Positions 33,042 to 39,487 of a stretch of DNA of 39,487 nt are shown in pieces. Position numbers and translations under genes: made by a program. The stretch is from assembly GCA_049642465.1 (NCBI GenBank), contig JBAROV010000068.1, positions 1 to 39,487 on the forward strand, in the 5' to 3' direction. Positions within the stretch are counted from its first letter, which is position 1; every line of letters starts with the position of its first letter. The DNA comes from CAWDPQ01 sp049642465. GTDB taxonomy: Bacteria; Acidobacteriota; Vicinamibacteria; Vicinamibacterales; 2-12-FULL-66-21. Under the pieces are notes generated by a model. That model was not told the origin of the DNA. It was given only the letters and a program-made list of their open reading frames with translations, and did no database searches.

Positions 33042-34199
33042 TCACAGCTTGGTGTAGAGCCACGACTTCTCGACCCAGACCTTGCCGAGATGCCAACGCC
33101 AGCTGGGTTGACGCAACGTCACCCTTGGCTTTGGCTCCGCATAGAAGTCGCCGCCGCCGAAGCCCGCTTTGCCGCCGCCGATTTCGATGAAGCAGTCGCC
33201 ATGTCCATCGAAGCGCGCGGGCTCGGCCTGCCGTGCAATGGCGTGTGCGATGTTCTCGGCCACGACCTCGGCTTCTTTATTCGCAAACACCCCGGCCTTT
33301 GGCAGCGGCTTCCCCAGCGCCAGCGGGATTGAGACGACGTCGCCGATCGCGAAAACGTTGGGCCACCGCGTCTGCAGCGTATGGCGATCCACCGACATCC
33401 ACCCGCTCTCACCCGTCAGACCACTGTCGCGGATGACCGCCGGCGCGCGATGGGGCGGCACGTACGCCAGCAGGTCGAAATCGACCTCGGTGCCGTTGGC
33501 AAACGTGAGTCGCTTCCGATCGGCGTCCACAGCCGTGACCTGGTGTTCCGGGTGGTACGGGATGCCTTTCGCTGCGAGCAGCTGTGACACCGCGCTCGAG
33601 ACGTGGGGTCCAGCGACGCCCATTGGCGCCGGCTCGGCGGCGTACAGTTCGATCTGCACGCGGTCGCGAAGGCCTTGGCGGCGGAACGAGTCGTCAATGA
33701 GCATCGCGCCCTCGTACGGCGCCGCCGGACACTTGTAAGCGGGCGCCGCCGTGAGGACGACGATGCGACCCGCGCGCAGATTCCGAAGGGCACTCCAAAG
33801 TGACTCAGCCCCGCTTCGGGTGTAAAAGTTGTGGCCCGCCTGCGCGAGGCCGGGAATCACGTCTGGAGCCAAGTCGGCACCCAGCGTGATCACCAGATAG
33901 TCCGCGGCGATCTTCTCGCCCGCCACGGTCACAATCCGCCGGTCCGGATCGATGTGCTCGACGTTGCCGACGCGAACGTCGATGCCCTTCCGCGCCAGCC
34001 GCGCCAGTGGACGGGTGATCGCGTCAGCCGTGCGCTGGCCGACCATGAGCCACAGCAGCGACGGCGCGAACACGTGATCACGCTCGCGATCAACCAGCAC
34101 GATACGGTGTGTCGTCGGTAGGCGCTTCCGGAGGGCCCGTGCGGTTGCGACGCCGCCGACGCCGCCGCCCAGAATGAAAATGGTCTTCGAGTCAGCCAC
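33042..34199 (-). CDS. SQR/FCSD-like FAD-dependent oxidoreductase
   Basis: 385 residues from GTG 34199, chosen because GGAGAA lies 6 nt upstream and an upstream extension runs into a hairpin. FAD site FILGGGVGGVATARAL, a DHVFAPSLLWLMVG segment, AADYLVITLGADLAPD, Cys-containing AYKCPAAPYEGAM, and second FAD motif WPNVFAIGDVVSIPL. It belongs to the sulfide:quinone oxidoreductase/flavocytochrome c sulfide dehydrogenase superfamily. C-terminal WLYTKL is seen in membrane-attached SQRs. Only two Cys are present (CPAAP and GDCFIE), whereas classical SQRs use three, including a redox pair. Sulfide oxidation by a different mechanism is therefore likely. Confidence 0.88.
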   Translation of the reverse strand: MADSKTIFILGGGVGGVATARALRKRLPTTHRIVLVDRERDHVFAPSLLWLMVGQRTADAITRPLARLARKGIDVRVGNVEHIDPDRRIVTVAGEKIAADYLVITLGADLAPDVIPGLAQAGHNFYTRSGAESLWSALRNLRAGRIVVLTAAPAYKCPAAPYEGAMLIDDSFRRQGLRDRVQIELYAAEPAPMGVAGPHVSSAVSQLLAAKGIPYHPEHQVTAVDADRKRLTFANGTEVDFDLLAYVPPHRAPAVIRDSGLTGESGWMSVDRHTLQTRWPNVFAIGDVVSIPLALGKPLPKAGVFANKEAEVVAENIAHAIARQAEPARFDGHGDCFIEIGGGKAGFGGGDFYAEPKPRVTLRQPSWRWHLGKVWVEKSWLYTKL

Positions 34200-34221
34200 G
34201 GGTTCTCCGTCCTTCGCTAGA

Positions 34222-34274
34222 GGTCTTGACCCCCAAAACTTGTCCATTTGAGTCAAGTTTCTTGGGTCAAGACC
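34222..34274. repeat. Long near-perfect inverted repeat before the SQR-like gene
   Basis: Arms of 21 nt (34222-34242 and 34254-34274) pair with about two mismatches around an 11-nt loop. The outer ends are GGTCTTGACC and GGTCAAGACC, the inner ends ACTTG and CAAGT. No T-run follows on the minus strand. It may act as a processing or attenuation hairpin between the DsrE and SQR-like genes, or be a small mobile palindrome. Confidence 0.8.
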
Positions 34275-34347
34275 GTCCCCGCGTCAGCGGGGCGTTATCA
34301 AGCGTGCAATCTAGCGAGGCGAAGCCGCGTGATCTGAGGCAGCCTCG

Positions 34348-34701
34348 CTAGAACACGAGTGTGCGATCGGCCCACTGCACCCAATTGGTGAGCTCCTCGA
34401 GCGTGCTCCGGTGCGTGGGGTCTGTGAGCTCCGTGTCGGCGATCCCCCGGGCGTCCATGCACGTGGCGCAGACGCCGACCTCTCCGCCGTGCCGGCCGAC
34501 GCTTCGCAGCATGAGTTCCGTGTTGTAGTAGCCCTGCGGGACCTTCTGGTCCTTCTTCGCGCAGGCGGCAGCATCCCCAATCAGGAACACCTTGACCTCT
34601 TCGCCACCGCGCTTGGACAGTGAACCTGCGAGGCGAAGCGCGTTGTAGCTGCGCTCCGTGCCATAGGGTGGGTCGTTCAAGACGAAGAGTGTTCTCGGCA
34701 T
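34348..34701 (-). CDS. DsrE/DsrF-like family protein
   Basis: 117 residues from the ATG at 34701, 5 nt after the MFS gene. DsrE fold: TLFVLNDPPYGTERSYNALR, EEVKVFLIGDAAACAKKDQK, YNTELMLRSVGRHGGEVGVC and the conserved CATCMDARGI. Active-site-type cysteines in CATC suit a sulfur-carrier or sulfur-transfer role in persulfide trafficking. The position between a transporter and an SQR-like enzyme agrees. An upstream extension to 34875 lies inside the MFS gene and is rejected. Confidence 0.92.
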   Translation of the reverse strand: MPRTLFVLNDPPYGTERSYNALRLAGSLSKRGGEEVKVFLIGDAAACAKKDQKVPQGYYNTELMLRSVGRHGGEVGVCATCMDARGIADTELTDPTHRSTLEELTNWVQWADRTLVF

Positions 34702-34706
34702 AGCCG

Positions 34707-36056
34707 TTACTCCGGCCGGCGCGTGTCGACGGCGAGGTGTGGTTGCGGGCCAGGCGTCGACGTCCCGGACGCGCGGTCGGCGTGCGGAGTTCTGCGCAGA
34801 TCTGGCGGTAGCGTTTCTGCCATTCGGGTGGCCGATACGACCCCGGACACGAAGGTCAGTGCCGCGATGACCCACATGGCTGCAGCCAACCCGAACGCGT
34901 CTGCCGTGACCCCAGCGAGCACGGCGCCGATCGCGTACCCAAGGTCACGCCACAGGCGATAGACGCCGACCGCGGATGCGCGCCACGACGGGTGGGCGAC
35001 ATCGCCGATCGCGGCGAGCAGAGTGGGATACACCATCGCCGTCCCAATCCCGAGCAACACGGCACCAACAACAAACCCTGCGAACGCATGCGCCAGCGTC
35101 GTGACGCCGATACCAGCAGCCTGGATCCACATGCCCCAGACGATGAGCGGCTTCCGCCCCGTGCGGTCCGAGAGCGCGCCGGTCACCAGCTGGGCGAAAC
35201 CCCACGTGGCCGGATAAATGGCCGCGAGCACTCCGACCTGCGCCAGGTCCATCCCGGCCGCGGCGAACACCAGCGGGAAGAGGCCCCAGGCCATTCCGTC
35301 GTTCAGGTTGTTGACGAGTCCTGCCTGACTGACGCTCGACAGATTCGCGTCGACCAACGTTGTGCGCCAGAAGACCTGGCGGGGTGTGGGCACACCCTCG
35401 GGAGGGAGCGTGCCGACGAGGCCTGATTCGTGGGAGACGTGGTGACGGGTTTCCCGGACGAGGAATGCCGAGAGGGCGAGCCCGATGATCGCGAATCCGA
35501 CGCCGAGATAGAACGGCTGCGGCCGAAGGCCGTACCGCGCGGCGATCCAACCGGTCGCAAGTGCGCTCGCGGCCACTGCCACGTAGCCCGCGAACTCGTT
35601 CACGCCCATCGCCAGTCCCCGCTGTCGGGAGCCGACGAGGTCGATCTTCATAATGACCGTCGTCGACCACGTCAGGCCCTGGCTGATGCCGAGCAGCAGA
35701 TTCGCCACCAGCACCCAATTCCACGTCGGCGCCGACATCAAGAGGAACGGCACGGGAACGGCGACGAGCCACCCCGCGACCAGCACGTGCTTGCGCCCCA
35801 CATGGTCCGAGAGCCGGCCCGCGCCGTAGTTGGTGAGTGCCTTGGCCACCCCGAACACGACGATGAACGACAGCACGGCCGTGCGTGCCGCGAGCTGGAA
35901 CTCCTGCTCGGCGATCGCCGGCAGGATGCTGCGCTCCAGACCGACCATCGCGCCGACGAACGCGTTGATGAGCACGAGCAAGGAGAATTGCCCGAGGTTC
36001 TCGCGGAGGCCGAGGCGAACGGACCCACTGGCGGCATGCGTGGATGGAGCCGTCAT
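34707..36056 (-). CDS. MFS transporter
   Basis: 449 residues with 12 hydrophobic helices. MFS signatures between helices 2 and 3 (GAGRLSDHVGRKHVLVAGWL) and between 8 and 9 (GALSDRTGRKPLIVWGMW) are intact; the substrate is not shown by sequence. The ATG at 36056 overlaps the regulator stop as ATGA, giving tight coupling. Its place between an ArsR-rhodanese regulator and a DsrE/SQR/dioxygenase set suggests export of sulfite, thiosulfate or another sulfur compound. The C-terminal ~40 residues are Pro/Arg-rich and variable. Confidence 0.93.
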   Translation of the reverse strand: MTAPSTHAASGSVRLGLRENLGQFSLLVLINAFVGAMVGLERSILPAIAEQEFQLAARTAVLSFIVVFGVAKALTNYGAGRLSDHVGRKHVLVAGWLVAVPVPFLLMSAPTWNWVLVANLLLGISQGLTWSTTVIMKIDLVGSRQRGLAMGVNEFAGYVAVAASALATGWIAARYGLRPQPFYLGVGFAIIGLALSAFLVRETRHHVSHESGLVGTLPPEGVPTPRQVFWRTTLVDANLSSVSQAGLVNNLNDGMAWGLFPLVFAAAGMDLAQVGVLAAIYPATWGFAQLVTGALSDRTGRKPLIVWGMWIQAAGIGVTTLAHAFAGFVVGAVLLGIGTAMVYPTLLAAIGDVAHPSWRASAVGVYRLWRDLGYAIGAVLAGVTADAFGLAAAMWVIAALTFVSGVVSATRMAETLPPDLRRTPHADRASGTSTPGPQPHLAVDTRRPE

Positions 36057-36754
36057 GGGCGTGCTCCGGGGTGGCGGTCCTCGCCCGTGTCCACGCGCCA
36101 TCCCTGCGCACGCCATTCGACCACGCCGTGCTCCAGGCGCTGCGCGCGAAACCCCTTTCGACGCAGGAGATCCACGGCGTCGAGCGACATCACGCAGTAC
36201 GGCCCGCGGCAATACGCGACGATGTCGTGGCGCTTGCGCAGATCACGGAGACGCTTTGGAAGATCCGCGAGCGGCACGGAGATCGCGCCAGGAATGTGAC
36301 CGGCGACGTACTCTTCGCGCGGTCGCACGTCAATCACGGTGACCTCGCCGGCGCGAACCCGCCGGACAAGTTCCTCGTTGTCGACGGGCTCGAGCGCGCC
36401 GCGCTGTTCCAGGTACTGCCGCGTGACTTGCTGAACCTCGGCCAGGCGCGAGTCCGCCAGGTGCCGCAATTCGAGAAAGAAGTCACTCACCTGAGGGTCC
36501 GCGAGACAGTAGGTCACGTACAGCCCGGCCTTCTCGCCGTCGACCAGACGTGCACGACGCAGCACCTGCAAATGATGCGAGGTCGTCGCGACACTCTGAC
36601 CAGTCTGCTGGGCGAGCGCTTCGACCGTGCGTGGTCCTTGCGACAGGAGGTCGAGCAGTTCGAGGCGGCTCGGGCTGGCGGTCGCCTGGCCGATCCGAGC
36701 GATCTGTTCGTAGATCGCGGCTTTCAGTGACGCGGAACGGAGCTGGTAGGCCAT
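36053..36754 (-). CDS. ArsR-type regulator fused to a rhodanese domain
   Basis: 233 residues. ArsR winged HTH (residues ~15-95): SPSRLELLDLLSQGPRTVEA, LAQQTGQSVATTSHHLQVLR, RARLVDGEKAGLYVTYCLAD. Then a helical linker, then a rhodanese domain (~130-215) with VIDVRPREEYVAGHIPGAIS and active-site loop AYCRGPYCVM. Rhodanese Cys accepts persulfide sulfur, so the fusion could sense reactive sulfur directly. It is the first gene of the 36754-to-31735 operon. A palindrome and promoter lie just upstream, so autorepression released by persulfide is the natural model (inference). Confidence 0.93.
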   Translation of the reverse strand: MAYQLRSASLKAAIYEQIARIGQATASPSRLELLDLLSQGPRTVEALAQQTGQSVATTSHHLQVLRRARLVDGEKAGLYVTYCLADPQVSDFFLELRHLADSRLAEVQQVTRQYLEQRGALEPVDNEELVRRVRAGEVTVIDVRPREEYVAGHIPGAISVPLADLPKRLRDLRKRHDIVAYCRGPYCVMSLDAVDLLRRKGFRAQRLEHGVVEWRAQGWRVDTGEDRHPGARP

Positions 36755-36765
36755 AAATCAAATGG

Positions 36766-36810
36766 TCAAAAGTATATTTGAATACTGCGCAGAGACCGAA
36801 CGAATGTCAA
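36766..36810 (-). promoter_or_regulatory. Promoter and candidate operator of the sulfur operon
   Basis: On the minus strand: TTGACA (36805-36810), a 17-nt spacer, then CAGTAT (36782-36787). Directly downstream lies the imperfect palindrome TCAAATATACTTTTGA (36766-36781), with arms TCAAA/TTTGA, about 12 nt before the regulator ATG. A dimer bound there would cover the transcription start, as ArsR-family repressors do. Confidence 0.6.
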
Positions 36811-36828
36811 GCCGGTAGCGACGAGGCG

Positions 36829-36966
36829 TTACGCCGCGAGGTGGCCAGTCTTCACGTAGATCAGCGCGCCGTCGGGCCCGGTGAACCGGTGGTGCGCCGA
36901 CTGGTGCGGGCTGCGGAGCCAGGTGCCCTTGGCGGTACTTCTGGATCGCGTTGTCTCCGTACCCGA
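36829..36966 (-). pseudogene. Tail of a ChrR-like cupin protein
   Basis: The last ~36 codons read AKGTWLRSPHQSAHHRFTGP, DGALIYVKTGHL. This is the C-terminal strand pair of ChrR-type anti-ECFfactor cupins (GTWxRxPxGSxHxPFSxxGxxxxVK), with two of the cupin His. Upstream the frame gives only Arg/Ser-rich sequence, so the front of the protein is missing or shifted. ChrR-type cupins often control ECF sigma factors, and one is encoded at the right edge of this window. Confidence 0.6.
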
Positions 36967-37099
36967 GCCGATTCCATTCGCCAGGTTCGGGCTGAGTACG
37001 GCCGTGGCGAATCCTCGTAGCGGCAGCGGCAACACGCCACGATCTCGGCGGATGCGTGACACTCGAGCCGCCGACGTCGACGGCTCGACATGCGCAACG

Positions 37100-37384
37100 T
37101 CACGCTGCCGCCTGATAGATTCGGACGTCCGGCTCGGCGTCGAGCAGCGGCTTGAGCGCACCGACCACGTCAGAGGTAAACAGCCGGCTCGTCAGGTAGG
37201 CATTCGCCTGCTCCGCCGACTCGAAGCCGTGAAGGACCTCGACGTCCTCGTCGCGGACGAGCAACTCCTTCGACTTCGCACCGACGATCGTCGTGAGGAA
37301 TGGCCCCTTGTAGCGCTGGTAGACACCAGCGGCTGCCGGCCGGTTGGCGGGAGCGATCTTGAGGGTGATCTGCAGATAAACCAT
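37100..37384 (-). CDS. Small dimeric alpha/beta-barrel-like protein
   Basis: 94 residues with an AGGAGAACG ribosome binding site, 37 nt after the haemoglobin gene. MVYLQITLKIAPANRPAAAG, RYKGPFLTTIVGAKSKELLV, DEDVEVLHGFESAEQANAYL and FTSDVVGALKPLLDAEPDVR follow the beta-alpha-beta pattern of dimeric ferredoxin-like barrels (DUF1330/ABM type). Such proteins can be small monooxygenases or binding proteins; no catalytic residues are certain. Probably cotranscribed with the globin. Confidence 0.8.
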   Translation of the reverse strand: MVYLQITLKIAPANRPAAAGVYQRYKGPFLTTIVGAKSKELLVRDEDVEVLHGFESAEQANAYLTSRLFTSDVVGALKPLLDAEPDVRIYQAAA

Positions 37385-37421
37385 CGACGTTCTCCTGGTG
37401 TGGGCTCCTTAACCCGGGTTT

Positions 37422-37913
37422 CTATCGCTGACTGACTGACGACGACCGCACGATGTCGTTCTTGGTGCTTCCCACAATCGTGATCAATTCCTGCTGTTCG
37501 CGTTGAGGCACCTTGAACTTGTTGAGCGTAGCTTTGAAGTCGACGACCATCGCATCCCACTCCGCCTGAGTGATATTCAACTGCTGGTGCGATTCCTTCA
37601 TCGCGCGACCGGTGTACTTGCACGGACCACCGCTCACCTCGCAGACGAGCGTCGTCACGTGAAACTTGAGTCCGGCCTTCGGTACGCGCTTCCGCGCTTC
37701 GTTGATCGCTGGATTCGCATTGAGCGTGGCGTTCACCAGGAGCTGCTCGATGAAATCGTCGACCACCGTCGCAATGCTGTAAGCGCCGCCCAGTCGTTCG
37801 TACAGTGACGGCTGTGTGGCTTGCGCCCTCACGGTGTGGGTCGCCGTCCCAGCCATGACCACCATGATTGCGGCCAAGACCGTCGTTCTGACTCGTGCAC
37901 GATCGATACCCAT
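37422..37913 (-). CDS. Exported group 1-type truncated haemoglobin
   Basis: 163 residues with a clear signal peptide (VLAAIMVVMAGTATHTVRA before QATQP), so the globin would be periplasmic or lipoprotein-free secreted. Globin part: SLYERLGGAYSIATVVDDFI (helices A-B), a VPKAGLKFHVTTLVCEVSGG turn with PCKYTGRAMKESHQQLNIT, where His of SHQQLNIT is the proximal haem ligand, and a C-terminal helix. Truncated haemoglobins bind O2, NO or H2S. A role in NO/O2 or sulfide chemistry is plausible. It has a GAGGAGGGAC ribosome binding site. Just upstream is the methyltransferase remnant. Confidence 0.9.
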   Translation of the reverse strand: MGIDRARVRTTVLAAIMVVMAGTATHTVRAQATQPSLYERLGGAYSIATVVDDFIEQLLVNATLNANPAINEARKRVPKAGLKFHVTTLVCEVSGGPCKYTGRAMKESHQQLNITQAEWDAMVVDFKATLNKFKVPQREQQELITIVGSTKNDIVRSSSVSQR

Positions 37914-38018
37914 AACAGTCCCTCCTCTTCAGACACACCTTGCCAACGCCATCGGTTCTGGGACGGATCCCGTGGTCCGCGTCACACGCAGCGCGACCGA
38001 GACGCGAATTGGCCAACG

Positions 38019-38137
38019 TCACTGCGTCGACCGGATCGCGACCACCTCCAAGTACTCAGCATCAACTGCGCCATCCACGTGGCCCGAAGGCGCTGCTTCA
38101 GGGCATCGATGTCAACGTTCGCAACAACTGCACTCAT
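38019..38137 (-). pseudogene. SAM methyltransferase reduced to head and tail
   Basis: ATG 38137, with an AGGAG ribosome binding site, starts MSAVVANVDIDALKQRLRAT followed by WMA. This is the standard beginning of a UbiE-like class I methyltransferase (ALKxRLxxTWxAGDYxxF). One frame over, the sequence then reads AVDAEYLEVVAIRSTQ and stops at 38019, the family's ordinary ending. The whole SAM-binding body (~230 residues) is gone. Only 119 nt remain, between the intact methyltransferase and the globin. Confidence 0.7.
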
Positions 38138-38180
38138 CCTCGAGCTCCTGGGAATCCTGATTGACTCAGTTCTCGATCCG

Positions 38181-38954
38181 TCAGTTCCTGATGGCCAGCA
38201 ACGACAGGCTGTGCACGCCGTAGTCGCGCGTGGCGTTCTGTGCGCTTCTCGACAGGAAGCGATATTCGTGATTGGCTTTCACACTCGTGACAGTGAATCC
38301 CGCCTGTTCGATCGCCTCGGCAAACGCGTCGCGTTGCATGGCGCCGCCGATACATGCCGCCCAGAGCGTCGCGTCACACGTCACGGTCTCGGGCAACTGC
38401 GCGTTCGTGACGACGTCGGCGAGCGCCAGACGCCCCCCGGGGCGGAGCAGTCGGGCAGCCTCCCGAAACACGGCGGGTTTGTCGGGCGAGAGGTTGATCA
38501 CGCCGTTGCTGATCACGACATCGCAGCATCGGTCGGGCAATCCCGTCGCATCGATGAACGCGTGTCGGAATAGCACGGACCCGAGCGTGTGTTCCTTGCC
38601 GAGTCGGTCGGCTTTCGCCAGCTGCGCGTCTGTCATATCGACGCCGGTCACCTGTCCGCTCGCTCCGACCTTGTGGGCGGCAATGAAGCTATCCATTCCC
38701 GAGCCGCTGCCGAGATCGACGACATGCTCGCCGGGGCGGAGATTCGCCAGGTCGAAGTAGTAGCCGACGCCGGCGAACGATTCGATGGACTCGGCAGGCG
38801 CAGCGTCCAGCTCGGCGTCGGTGTAACCGAGCCTTCGGGCCATCGCACGGCCCATCTCGAAATGGAACTGGCCGTGTGGATCGAGCGCGACCTGCGTGTA
38901 CATGTCCTTGACTCTGCGTTCGAGATCCACCGCGTCCACGACGGTTCTGCTCAT
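38181..38954 (-). CDS. ArsM-like class I SAM-dependent methyltransferase
   Basis: 257 residues from the ATG at 38954 with GGAGG 5 nt upstream. SAM motif I VVDLGSGSGMDSFIAAHKVG, motif II VTGVDMTDAQLAKAD, and ISNGVINLSPDKPAVFREAA with RPGGRLALADVV. The last two blocks are arrangement-for-arrangement those of arsenite methyltransferases. Those carry Cys in SNCVINLS; here it is Gly. Other Cys pairs (RCCD, TCDATLWAACIGG) exist. The substrate may therefore not be arsenite. An ECF-type promoter (39003-39028) lies upstream. Confidence 0.88.
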   Translation of the reverse strand: MSRTVVDAVDLERRVKDMYTQVALDPHGQFHFEMGRAMARRLGYTDAELDAAPAESIESFAGVGYYFDLANLRPGEHVVDLGSGSGMDSFIAAHKVGASGQVTGVDMTDAQLAKADRLGKEHTLGSVLFRHAFIDATGLPDRCCDVVISNGVINLSPDKPAVFREAARLLRPGGRLALADVVTNAQLPETVTCDATLWAACIGGAMQRDAFAEAIEQAGFTVTSVKANHEYRFLSRSAQNATRDYGVHSLSLLAIRN

Positions 38955-39002
38955 GTCGACCTCCTCCGGCCCGCGGCGCTTTCGCCGTGATTCACCGCCG
39001 AG

Positions 39003-39028
39003 GACGCCGCGGTCTGCGAATTGGTTCC
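39003..39028 (-). promoter_or_regulatory. ECF-type promoter for the methyltransferase operon
   Basis: Minus strand: GGAACC (39023-39028), exactly 16 nt, then CGTC (39003-39006). The methyltransferase ATG is 48 nt further, leaving a leader of about 40 nt. The -35, spacer length and -10 are identical to those of the divergent sigma gene, which argues for recognition by the same factor. Confidence 0.7.
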
Positions 39029-39093
39029 AATGCGCTGGAATTGCGCGGAAATCCCGGCAACAATGCGTGGAGTTGTGATGCTGCCTGATTGCT

Positions 39094-39119
39094 GGAACCA
39101 TTTCGCCGGTCCGCGCGTC
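39094..39119 (+). promoter_or_regulatory. ECF-type autoregulatory promoter of the sigma factor gene
   Basis: Plus strand: GGAACC (39094-39099), 16 nt, then CGTC (39116-39119), about 17 nt before the GTG start. GGAAC and CGTC are the classical ECF elements, and ECF genes usually drive themselves. The spacer resembles that of the divergent promoter (atttcg... versus aattcg...). Confidence 0.7.
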
Positions 39120-39136
39120 TTGGGAGCGGGCGCAGT

Positions 39137-39487
39137 GTGACCATTTCGAAAGAAGCCTTCGAGACCCAGGTTCTGGCGATCCTCGGTCCGTTGCACGGCG
39201 TGGCCAGGCGTTTGACGAAGAACGAGGCCGATGCGGAGGACCTCGTGGCCGAGTCCGTCACGCGCGCGTGGCGGGCCCGCGCGTCGCTGGCGGATGCAGG
39301 GGCCTTTCGGGCGTGGATGTTCCGCATTCTGAGCAACACGTTTGTCAGCGAGCGGCGCAGGACGCTGGCGCGACCGAGGGAAGAACTGCTGGTGGACGAG
39401 TCCGGCGACGACGAGGGCGCCTTCTCGATCTTCGAGCGTCTGCACCAGCCCTTCCTGATGTGGTTCGCCAATCCCGAACAGGAGTTT
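39137..39487 (+). CDS. ECF RNA polymerase sigma factor (3' partial)
   Basis: 117 residues to the window edge, from GTG 39137 (GGGAG 9 nt upstream). Sigma-70 region 2 is clear: ILGPLHGVARRLTKNEADAE, DLVAESVTRAWRARASL (the DLVxxxxxRAWR signature), GAFRAWMFRILSNTFVSERR. The linker follows with FSIFERLHQPF and NPEQEF, where region 4 should begin. The divergent methyltransferase shares its promoter type, and a ChrR-like cupin tail lies nearby. The signal could be oxidative or redox, as for ChrR-linked ECFs. The end of the gene and any anti-sigma lie outside the window. Confidence 0.92.
   Translation, partial: MTISKEAFETQVLAILGPLHGVARRLTKNEADAEDLVAESVTRAWRARASLADAGAFRAWMFRILSNTFVSERRRTLARPREELLVDESGDDEGAFSIFERLHQPFLMWFANPEQEF

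Noticed and set aside
34202..34256. Upstream ATG for the SQR-like protein
   Set aside because: Lies within the long palindrome and lacks a ribosome binding site; GTG 34199 has a good one.
36967..37161. Upstream part of the 110-codon frame ending in the cupin tail
   Set aside because: Arg/Ser-rich with no cupin sequence and overlaps the end of the small barrel gene; only the last third is family-like.
1..39487. CRISPR array, prophage, toxin-antitoxin or restriction system
   Set aside because: No regularly spaced repeats, phage structural genes, toxin folds or methylase/nuclease motifs were seen.

Overview
This window looks like a chromosome segment of a GC-rich member of the Acidobacteriota, probably near the Vicinamibacteria. 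That is an inference. It rests on a PadR-controlled ADOP-type MacB/FtsX permease (28314-30998), a head/tail pair of an RsbRD-type acidobacterial-style histidine kinase, GC-rich codon use throughout, and a stress and metal accessory gene set. No rRNA, intact tRNA, CRISPR array or transposase gene was found.

Layout. 1-1510: end of a PAS hybrid histidine kinase. 1648-1855: an internally deleted kinase remnant. 2059-2571 and 2520-3011: a carbohydrate-binding-like protein and a truncated glucoamylase that run into each other. 3008-7357 (minus): a tight operon of rhomboid protease, FtsH, DUF1614 membrane protein, SpoIIE-type phosphatase and the glucoamylase stub. 7766-9208: a small SFPASD-motif protein and a membrane diguanylate cyclase. 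9681-14271 (minus): haem-binding protein (frameshifted), P1B-type metal ATPase, DUF6448 protein, NAD(P)H:quinone oxidoreductase, VIT/CCC1-type transporter. 14689-17426 (plus): decayed LolA-like gene, alpha/beta hydrolase, SRPBCC protein, small membrane protein.

17431-28166 is a block bounded by two copies of a repeat of about 330 bp, each carrying a tRNA-Ser(GGA) fragment. Inside lie an NhaA fragment, a C_GCAxxG-type protein, a second quinone oxidoreductase (about 88% identical to the first), a conserved CxxC protein, an MgtA-like P-type ATPase, malic enzyme, a small conserved protein, an alcohol dehydrogenase lacking its middle, and a Crp/Fnr regulator. Half a repeat copy lies at 31513-31640, beyond the PadR/ADOP pair.

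31735-36754 (minus) is a coherent reactive-sulfur operon: ArsR-rhodanese regulator, MFS transporter, DsrE protein, SQR-like flavoprotein, rhodanese-MBL persulfide dioxygenase-like protein, and a truncated SHOCT protein. 36829-38954 (minus): methyltransferase, a head+tail methyltransferase remnant, periplasmic truncated haemoglobin, a dimeric barrel protein and a cupin tail. The methyltransferase is divergent from an ECF sigma factor that runs off the right edge. The two divergent promoters share GGAACC, a 16-nt spacer and CGTC, so the sigma factor probably drives both.

The most distinctive property is gene erosion. At least a dozen genes survive only as head+tail, head-only or tail-only pieces, or are frameshifted, next to intact operons. 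The erosion is densest in the metal/stress regions and around the repeats. The window has no clear brand-new defence or mobile system. The most promising leads are the tRNA-Ser-derived repeat bracketing the block of about 10 kb, the recurrent head+tail deletion remnants, and the paired ECF promoters.
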